A model generated the notes under the pieces. It saw nothing but the letters and a program-made list of their open reading frames with translations, was not told the DNA's origin and made no database searches. From contig CM026565.1 in assembly GCA_015143295.1 (NCBI GenBank), positions 30,388,052-30,452,051 of the forward strand: a DNA stretch of 64,000 bases. The letters are read 5' to 3'. Below, one piece after another: positions 57,452 to 64,000 of the stretch (position 1 is its first letter; every line of letters begins with the position of its first letter). The position numbers were made by a program, and so were the translations under genes. The DNA comes from Tetracentron sinense (taxonomy: Eukaryota; Streptophyta; Magnoliopsida; Trochodendrales; Trochodendraceae).

Positions 57452-60400
57452 TCAGGGATAGTATTGCTTGAGGAACTTGCCGTTGATAGGACCAAGACGA
57501 ACTCCATCGGGTGTTGAAAGAAGGTAAGCGCCGTTGGTGTAGACTTCTCTCACCACATGCGGTCCATCCCACTTTGGATCAAACTTCTCTCCAGACCGAT
57601 GTGAAAGAATGATGGGCCTTCGAACTGCAAGTACTAAGTCACCTATTTGGAAGGAGCGAGGTCGAACTTTCTTGTTGAAAGCTCGAGACAAGCGAGCTTG
57701 ATAACACTCGAGGCGTTGCTGCGCTTCTAACCTCTTTTCGTCCAAAGCTTCGAGTTCAGCAAGACGTAGCTTTGTATTTTCATCACCTGTGAGGCCTTCT
57801 TGGATTGCAATCCGTAGTGACGGAATTTGGCGTTCCAATGGAAGTATTGCTTCGACTCCATAGACAAGCGAGTAAGGTGTGGCTTGTGTAGGAGTGCGGT
57901 ATGAAGTCCGGTATGCCCAAAGTGCTTCACCAATCCGTTCATGCCAATCCTTTTTTGACTTGGAAACAACCTTCTCAAGGAGCTTACAAAGAGTTTTATT
58001 GAAAGCTTCTGCGAGTCCGTTTGCTGGCGCATTGTACATTGTAGAGCATCTTTGCTTGATTTCGAACTTCGCACAAAATTGATCCATCAGGGCATTCTTG
58101 AATGGTTTCCCGTTATCCGTTACTATATAACGGGGGACCCCATAGCGGAAGACAATATTATTTTTGATGAAGTCTACAACCGTCTCTTTCTTGACTTCTT
58201 TGAGAGGGATTGCTTCTGCCCATTTGGAGAAATAGTCTGTCGCAGCAAGAATGTAAAGGTGTTGTTTAGAAGACTTTGGGAGTGGCCCGACAACATCAAG
58301 TCCCCAATTGTCAAAGGGCCAAGATGCTACTGTTGGGTGAAGCGGCTCGGGTGGTTGGCGAATGAAGTCTCCATGGATTTGACATGCATGACATCTTTTG
58401 GCAAACTCGAGCGAGTCTTTCACCATGGTTGGCCAATAGTACCCCATTCTCTTTAGGCGATCATGCAACTTTGGTCCTGACTGATGAGCACCACAGATAC
58501 CTGAATGAGTTTCTTCAAGGGCCTCTTTAGCTTCATCATTTCCAAGACATCTCATCAAGATGTCATTGAAAGAGCGACGATACAGCTCATTGTTGAAGTA
58601 TAGGAATCGGGGCGCACGACGACGAATTTCAGTCTTGTGCTTGAGATCATTCGGCAATTTTCCATATTGAAGGTATTCAATGAGAGGTTGTCTCCAGTCT
58701 TCAACCTCAATCTCGAACACTTCAATGAAATTTGTTGCTTGTTGAGCGATGTCATGGTGGATCAAGTGAGGGATGACCCATCTCTGACAGACAGGAACTG
58801 TCGTCACTTCTTCTTCAAGTACAGCTAAAGTTGCTGCAAGGTTGGCCAAAGCATCAGCTTGTTTATTCTCATTTCTTGACACATGCAACATAGTGATGTC
58901 TTCGAACTGACTTATGAGCTCAGCAGCATAAAGATAGTAGGGGATTAGATTAGGCTTGAGGACGTCGTACTCTGTCAAGAGCTGGTTGATGACGAGCTTT
59001 GAATCTCCATATACATTGAGTTGGTACAACTGCATGTCTCGGGCTAGTTCCAATCCAATTATGAGGGATTGATATTCGGCCACATTGTTTGAACATAACT
59101 CTGCCAACGTGAAGGCGAATGGAAGAACTTCATCTTGTGGAGTTACAAATACGACTCCTGCTCCTGCTGCATTCTTTCTTGCAGCACCATCAAAAAACAT
59201 CTTCCATGATGGTATTACATCAGTGTAGAAGATCTCTTCATCGGGCAAGTCTTGAGATAATTCCCAATCAGCTGGGATTGGATGATCTGCGAGGAAGTCA
59301 GCTACCGCTTGACCTTTTACTGCCTTCTGAGGGATGTAAACGATCTCAAATTCTGACAGGAGAAGTGCCCATTTGGCGAGCCTTCCGGATAGAACCGGTC
59401 TCGTCATTATGTATTTGAGTGGATCGGCGTGAGAGATAAGTCTGACTGTGTGTGACAGCATATAGTGCCTCAACTTCTTTGTAGCGAAGATAAGAGCAAG
59501 ACATATCTTCTCAATGGGTGAATAGTTCAATTCTGCCCCCACCAGAGTTCGGCTCAGGTAGTAGAGCGCATTTTCTTTGCCATCATGATTCTCTTGTGCC
59601 AATAATGCCCCCAATGACTGCTCCTGAGCACTGATGTAAAGAATCAGTGGTTTGTTGGGGATAGGCGCTGCTAAAACCGGTGCTTTGAGGAGATACTCTT
59701 TGATGCTTTCGAAAGCTTTCTTACAAGCATCATCCCATTTGAACAATGCATCTTTCTTCATCAACTTGTTAAAGGGGTGACACCGCCCTGCTAGGTTTGA
59801 GATGAACCTCCGGATGTAAGCGAGACGACCTTGGAGGCCTTTAAGCTCGTGGATATTCTTAGGTTCTGGCATATTGTGGATAGCATTGATTTTGGCTTGG
59901 TCAATCTCAATACCGCGATGTCGAACAACAAACCCGAGGAATTTGCCTGAAGTGACTCCAAATGCACACTTTAAAGGGTTCATCTTTAATTGGTACCTTC
60001 GAAGTCTGATGAAAATGTCACGAAGGTCTTGAAGATGATCCGTTCTCCTTTTTGATTTTACCACCAAGTCATCGACGTAGCATTCAACCTTTGTGTGCAA
60101 GACATCATCAAAAATCTTTTGCATAGCACGTTGATAAGTGGCACCAGCATTTTTTAGTCCAAACGGCATCACTTTATAACAGTAAATTCCCTTTGGTGTA
60201 CGAAAGGCTGTGAGTTCTTCATCCTTTGGATTCATACGAATTTGGTTATAACCAGATGAACCATCCATAAAGGATAAGACTTCGTGTCCTGTTGTAGCAT
60301 CGACCATGAGCTCCGTAATTGGCAATGGAAAGTCATCTTTTGGACATGCATTATTCAGGTCGCGAAAATCTACGCATACTCGGATTTGTCCATTCTTCTT

Positions 60401-63400
60401 CTTGACTGGGACAATATTTGCAATCCAACTTGGATACTTCACTTCTCGGATGAAATCAGCTTCGATCAGCTTGTTGACTTCAGCTTCGATCTGTGGAACC
60501 AGTTCAGGCCGATAGCGACGCTGCGCTTGCTTGATGGGGCGAACGCCATGTTTGATAGCTAGGTGATGGATTGCTACTTTGGGATCAAGCCCGGGCATGT
60601 CCTTGTAACTCCATGCAAAAACGTCTTTGTATTCTTGCAGTAGCTTGAAGTAATCAGCTTCTTCCTCAAGACTTAAGAGTGCACTGACAAAGATAGGGCG
60701 CAGTTCTTCTTCTGTACCAATGTTTAATTGTTTGAGCTCGTCGACGGTAGCTTGCCCCCCTTCTTCGAAGACTGGAGGAGCACTTTCTAGTTCATCGTTT
60801 GAAGATGATGACTCTTCTTCGACAGGCTCTTGGATGGTAATGTGATTGACGGTAGCAACATCTTCGATCTCGCTCATCTCAACTTGATTTGTTTGAGATT
60901 GTTTTCCTTGGTTAGTGGAGATGATAATGCGTCGTTTTACCGTCAAAGCATCTGTTGTTGAGACTTCCAAAATTGCTTGTCGTTTCATTTGCGATGGAAT
61001 TACACTTTGTGGGTCACCAACATCTTTGCGACTGACATGCCTCTTCCCATGTCTACGTCGTCTTTTGGACTTGTTCAGAGGAGCAGGTTCATCTTTTTTT
61101 CCTTGTGCTCCCAAGCGGGTGAGTGCAGACTCACGCCATTGGAGAACTTGAGAGTTTAAGGTTGTATCACTTTGTGCTGCTCCTAAACGCTCAAAGACCG
61201 AAGTACTTTGTATTGGTGGGGTAAGTCGATCAAAGACAGATGCATAAGCTGAGGAGACTTTGTTTTCACAATCGTTGGCTACTTGCACTGTAATGTGTTG
61301 AGTAGAGACTTTCTCCTTTACTGAGATTTTGATTGGTGTTTGAGGTGTAGAACCAACTCCTTGACGATTGATAATGAACTTTTCTCCTTTTCGAACTAGT
61401 TGGGCTTGCGCCTTTGTGAGGCCATGGATTTGGTCAAGAGGTTGAAGCTTGCCTAAGCGTATGGGCTCACCTTTTCCATATCCAGCTACTTCGAAGAGCT
61501 TTTCTGTCTTAGTTCCATACCAACCCTCTGAACTTTCTTGGGTTGAGATGTCTTCCTCTTCTTCAAACTTCATTGTAGATGCGACAAATCCTATAATTGG
61601 TGGCCTTATAATTGTGGATTTGACGAGCGGTGCTACTGGAAGAACTAACTCATCTTGCAAAGTGTTTAGGTTGGCTTTCGAAAAAGTAGAGTTGGTCTCT
61701 TTAGTCATTGCCACAAAAGGAAGTTGTCCCGGCTTTCGACGTGATTGCGGAATGTATTGAAGCACTGAGATTGGATTGGAGATGTTGGTAGTGTTCTTCG
61801 TTGACTTGCTCGTTTCCTCTCCTTTTGATACTTTTTGAGCTTTCTCCTCCTTTTGGAACTTGGGGGATGAAAGAATTTCAGCTTCTTTTCCTTTGTTGAT
61901 GTAGAGTCCGCTAGAAGATGGTACTGAAGTTGGAAGTGCTTCCGAGAGGACTTCAGTGTCTGTGTAGAACTTAGCATCAGCAAAGTGTGTTTCAGTCTTC
62001 TCAAAAGGTCGACTTTCAGCAACAATCTTTCTCTGCATACCATCCTTATAATACTTGAAGCATTGATGCCATGTAGATGGAACCACACCTGTCTCGTGTA
62101 ACCAAGGACGTCCAAGCAGCAAGTGGTATGATGTCTTGCAATCAATGACATGGAAGAGTACTTCGGACTCCAAGTCTTCGATTGTGAGCTTTAAGCGGAC
62201 CATTCCGATGGCTCTCTGCCCCCCTTGGTTAAAGCCTTGGATCACCAACCTGCTTCGACTCAATTGATCTGGAGAGATGCCAACTTTTCTCATCGTGCGG
62301 ATGGGCATGATATTGACAGCAGACCCACAGTCAAGAAGAATGCGCTGAACTTTATGTTCTTTAATGGACCCTGTGACATACAGCGGCCTATTATGAGGAT
62401 GAGAACCAAGTTGTAGGTCTTCGTCATCGAAGGTGATGGTGGCCATGCAAGAGGCACATGTCTCCGATTTCCTTTGAACCCAGTATTTTTCTTTGCACTT
62501 GTCGGGATTAGTTAAGGCTTGAGCGAGGTTGAGCCGAGTCTTTTCCGGTAGTTGTAGGGCCTCAAAAAGACTCAAGTGTATTGATGTCTCTTCAATGTCG
62601 GATGCATTATCTTCTCCTTTGGGATGCTCCTCTTCATGAATTGAAGGGGATGATTGGTTGGCAGGTACATCGTTCACTTCTTTTTCCGATGTGTCTGATT
62701 CGACTTGGTAACATGCGACATAGTAGGCCGGCTCTCGTTCCTGTTTTTGGAGAAACCACATTGGTATGAAGTCGCCAAATGTGATTGCCAAAGGAGGAAA
62801 CTGCTGAAAAATCTCTTCAGGATCAGCAGGAGGCACTTTAAATGCTTTTTTCTTCACTACCTTCTTCTTCTTCTTTGACTTGATGCTTGGACGAGTCTTT
62901 CTTTTGGTCCGTTTTGCTCTTGGATGAAAAGGAGGAGGTGGATGTTGCACACGTCGTCGCCGTCGTGTAACCAATGTCCAACCGTCATTATCGATGAGAG
63001 AAGATTCTTCTGTTGACTCTCGTTCAATTTTTGTAGGGAGACATTGTTGTTGATGTAGCTGAGACAATGGAATTTGCCCTTGACTGGATGCTATCACTGA
63101 TATTGAATGGGGGATGCCAAAGCCAAGAGTTCCGGCTGTGACTTGCTTCAAATTTTGTGGCGGCCATGGTGCTTTTATTGCTTGAGGAGACAACATTGTT
63201 ACAGATGATGAAGGTGGAATCAAATTGGGGTTGAAAGACCCAAAGGCAACACTCGTCATATTCGAGGCTGCCACATCATTGATGGAGTCAAGTTCAATCT
63301 TTCCTTGTCGAGCTAGGTCCATAATCTTCTCTTTGAGGACGAAACATTTTCCAACCGGATGGCTAATCAGTTGGTGGTATCGACAGTATTTTGGGTCATC

Positions 63401-64000
63401 AACGCGACCCGCTTCCTCTGGACGTTTAGAGGTTGGCAATTCAATCAACTTTAGACTTAGCAGTTGATCGAGCATGCCAGATACCTCAGAGTCTGGAAAA
63501 GGATATTCTTTTGCCTCGAGCTCCTTGAGCGTCATCCTGCCTTGCCCTCTTTCTTGAGATGTGCCTGCTTTTGGCGGTTCCTGCTTCTTTTGGCTCGAGA
63601 TCTTGACCGGCTTGGTGGTAGTAGTGGTGATCATAGCCTCCTTAGTTTTGGAGGGTTTGGATGTGTTCCACTGCTTCTTCTCCGACTTGAAAGAATCGAT
63701 CGGTCGTGGATCTCCATGTGCGGCTATACTGAGCTCCATGTCATGAGCCCGTGTAGCTAATTCTTCAAAAGAACGAGGCTTAATCCCTTTGAGGATGTAA
63801 AGAAGCCCCCAGTGCATCCCTTGGATGCACATCTCAATAGCAGATGGTTCAGAAAGACGATCCTTGCAGTTAAGAGCAAGATTCCTCCACTTGTCGATGT
63901 AGTCAATAACAGGTTCATCTTTCACTTGTCGCACAGCGGCAAGCTCCACCATGCTCACTGTCCTTCTGGTGCTGTAGAAGCGGTTGAGAAATTCGCGTTC
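57452..64000 (-). CDS. Gag-pol polyprotein of the Tat-lineage gypsy element (start beyond window)
   Basis: One open frame runs from the window edge to a stop at 57452; more than 2168 codons are visible and it is open past 64000. Parts in order along the minus strand: gag (about 63300-64000), a long Ser/Lys-rich linker, aspartic protease (about 62320), reverse transcriptase (about 59800-60600, with YVDD near 60070), RT-linked RNase H (about 59300-59650), a second archaeal-type RNase H (about 58800-59200), and integrase with zinc-binding and catalytic parts (about 57700-58500). Dual RNase H and no chromodomain place it in the Tat branch. It is treated as a retroelement fossil that looks whole where visible. 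Confidence 0.92.
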   Translation of the reverse strand, partial: EREFLNRFYSTRRTVSMVELAAVRQVKDEPVIDYIDKWRNLALNCKDRLSEPSAIEMCIQGMHWGLLYILKGIKPRSFEELATRAHDMELSIAAHGDPRPIDSFKSEKKQWNTSKPSKTKEAMITTTTTKPVKISSQKKQEPPKAGTSQERGQGRMTLKELEAKEYPFPDSEVSGMLDQLLSLKLIELPTSKRPEEAGRVDDPKYCRYHQLISHPVGKCFVLKEKIMDLARQGKIELDSINDVAASNMTSVAFGSFNPNLIPPSSSVTMLSPQAIKAPWPPQNLKQVTAGTLGFGIPHSISVIASSQGQIPLSQLHQQQCLPTKIERESTEESSLIDNDGWTLVTRRRRRVQHPPPPFHPRAKRTKRKTRPSIKSKKKKKVVKKKAFKVPPADPEEIFQQFPPLAITFGDFIPMWFLQKQEREPAYYVACYQVESDTSEKEVNDVPANQSSPSIHEEEHPKGEDNASDIEETSIHLSLFEALQLPEKTRLNLAQALTNPDKCKEKYWVQRKSETCASCMATITFDDEDLQLGSHPHNRPLYVTGSIKEHKVQRILLDCGSAVNIMPIRTMRKVGISPDQLSRSRLVIQGFNQGGQRAIGMVRLKLTIEDLESEVLFHVIDCKTSYHLLLGRPWLHETGVVPSTWHQCFKYYKDGMQRKIVAESRPFEKTETHFADAKFYTDTEVLSEALPTSVPSSSGLYINKGKEAEILSSPKFQKEEKAQKVSKGEETSKSTKNTTNISNPISVLQYIPQSRRKPGQLPFVAMTKETNSTFSKANLNTLQDELVLPVAPLVKSTIIRPPIIGFVASTMKFEEEEDISTQESSEGWYGTKTEKLFEVAGYGKGEPIRLGKLQPLDQIHGLTKAQAQLVRKGEKFIINRQGVGSTPQTPIKISVKEKVSTQHITVQVANDCENKVSSAYASVFDRLTPPIQSTSVFERLGAAQSDTTLNSQVLQWRESALTRLGAQGKKDEPAPLNKSKRRRRHGKRHVSRKDVGDPQSVIPSQMKRQAILEVSTTDALTVKRRIIISTNQGKQSQTNQVEMSEIEDVATVNHITIQEPVEEESSSSNDELESAPPVFEEGGQATVDELKQLNIGTEEELRPIFVSALLSLEEEADYFKLLQEYKDVFAWSYKDMPGLDPKVAIHHLAIKHGVRPIKQAQRRYRPELVPQIEAEVNKLIEADFIREVKYPSWIANIVPVKKKNGQIRVCVDFRDLNNACPKDDFPLPITELMVDATTGHEVLSFMDGSSGYNQIRMNPKDEELTAFRTPKGIYCYKVMPFGLKNAGATYQRAMQKIFDDVLHTKVECYVDDLVVKSKRRTDHLQDLRDIFIRLRRYQLKMNPLKCAFGVTSGKFLGFVVRHRGIEIDQAKINAIHNMPEPKNIHELKGLQGRLAYIRRFISNLAGRCHPFNKLMKKDALFKWDDACKKAFESIKEYLLKAPVLAAPIPNKPLILYISAQEQSLGALLAQENHDGKENALYYLSRTLVGAELNYSPIEKICLALIFATKKLRHYMLSHTVRLISHADPLKYIMTRPVLSGRLAKWALLLSEFEIVYIPQKAVKGQAVADFLADHPIPADWELSQDLPDEEIFYTDVIPSWKMFFDGAARKNAAGAGVVFVTPQDEVLPFAFTLAELCSNNVAEYQSLIIGLELARDMQLYQLNVYGDSKLVINQLLTEYDVLKPNLIPYYLYAAELISQFEDITMLHVSRNENKQADALANLAATLAVLEEEVTTVPVCQRWVIPHLIHHDIAQQATNFIEVFEIEVEDWRQPLIEYLQYGKLPNDLKHKTEIRRRAPRFLYFNNELYRRSFNDILMRCLGNDEAKEALEETHSGICGAHQSGPKLHDRLKRMGYYWPTMVKDSLEFAKRCHACQIHGDFIRQPPEPLHPTVASWPFDNWGLDVVGPLPKSSKQHLYILAATDYFSKWAEAIPLKEVKKETVVDFIKNNIVFRYGVPRYIVTDNGKPFKNALMDQFCAKFEIKQRCSTMYNAPANGLAEAFNKTLCKLLEKVVSKSKKDWHERIGEALWAYRTSYRTPTQATPYSLVYGVEAILPLERQIPSLRIAIQEGLTGDENTKLRLAELEALDEKRLEAQQRLECYQARLSRAFNKKVRPRSFQIGDLVLAVRRPIILSHRSGEKFDPKWDGPHVVREVYTNGAYLLSTPDGVRLGPINGKFLKQYYP

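Larger units (their letters stand above)
55617..64000 (-). mobile_element. Ty3/gypsy LTR retrotransposon, Tat lineage, continues past the right edge
   Basis: Minus-strand element: one LTR (55617-56655), a non-coding stretch with short repeats (56656-57451), then gag-pol (57452 to the window edge). A purine tract (GAGGGGGCAATT on the minus strand) abuts the LTR. A chromodomain is absent and a second RNase H follows the RT-linked one, as in Tat elements. The coding part looks whole over the visible length with no breaks seen, so the insertion is probably young. Age cannot be read from LTR divergence because the partner LTR is outside. It inserted into an exon of the Alba gene. Confidence 0.9.

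Noticed and set aside
57879-63760. Many plus-strand frames opposite the gypsy gag-pol
   Set aside because: Mirror frames of one long coding region; none shows an independent domain.

Overview
This is nuclear DNA of a flowering plant, most likely a eudicot. The host genes have short exons with GT-AG introns, and the mobile elements are plant types: a FAR1-type MULE, a CACTA element with subterminal repeats, hAT and MULE MITEs, a Tat-lineage Ty3/gypsy element, a TRIM and a LINE. The species cannot be fixed from the sequence. Most of the window is nested transposon sequence. Four host loci stand out: two secreted barwin-like/EG45 (plant natriuretic peptide-like) genes, one ribosome-assembly gene (RRS1 family), and one Alba-family gene cut by a retroelement. 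A short PPR relic is also present. No tRNA, rRNA or CRISPR array is supported.

Layout. 355-9096 is a complete-looking Mutator-like element with long terminal inverted repeats and an almost perfect 9-bp target duplication. It carries a decayed FAR1-type transposase (minus strand) and a small GRF-zinc-finger/membrane-segment gene (plus strand). 9106-13400 holds an LTR-like remnant, a 57-bp tandem repeat, small MITEs, a PPR fragment and a large foldback. 14214-19161 holds two minus-strand EG45/PNP-like genes with the same three-exon plan (106, 280 and 7 coding nt), with foldback elements between them. 20061-32175 is a tandem segmental duplication (A and B). A received a CACTA element (21294-27564) and a TRIM; each copy also received a copy of one foldback MITE, at different places, so each copy preserves the other's empty site. 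The CACTA element contains a transposase remnant, a satellite-like array of about 178 bp and a second array of about 146 bp.

34370-49670 is the RRS1 locus. Its 5' part occurs four times in tandem: four copies of coding exon 1 and two of exon 2, followed by a single set of exons 3-8. The last unit plus exons 3-8 reads as an intact 340-aa protein. One upstream exon 1 has an in-frame stop, and the others could act as alternative first exons or promoters.

51086-55616 is the 3' part of an Alba-domain gene on the minus strand, tail to tail with RRS1. Its first visible exon ends exactly at the LTR of a Tat-lineage Ty3/gypsy element (55617 to beyond 64000) whose gag-pol frame is open throughout the visible part. 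The missing start of the Alba gene, if it survives, should lie beyond the right edge.

RRS1 and Alba are the likely housekeeping genes (ribosome assembly; nucleic-acid binding) and the EG45/PNP pair are secreted proteins. They share no pathway visible here. The most unusual structures are the serial duplication of the RRS1 5' end, the reciprocal MITE insertions in the A/B duplication, and the GRF/transmembrane gene carried by the MULE.
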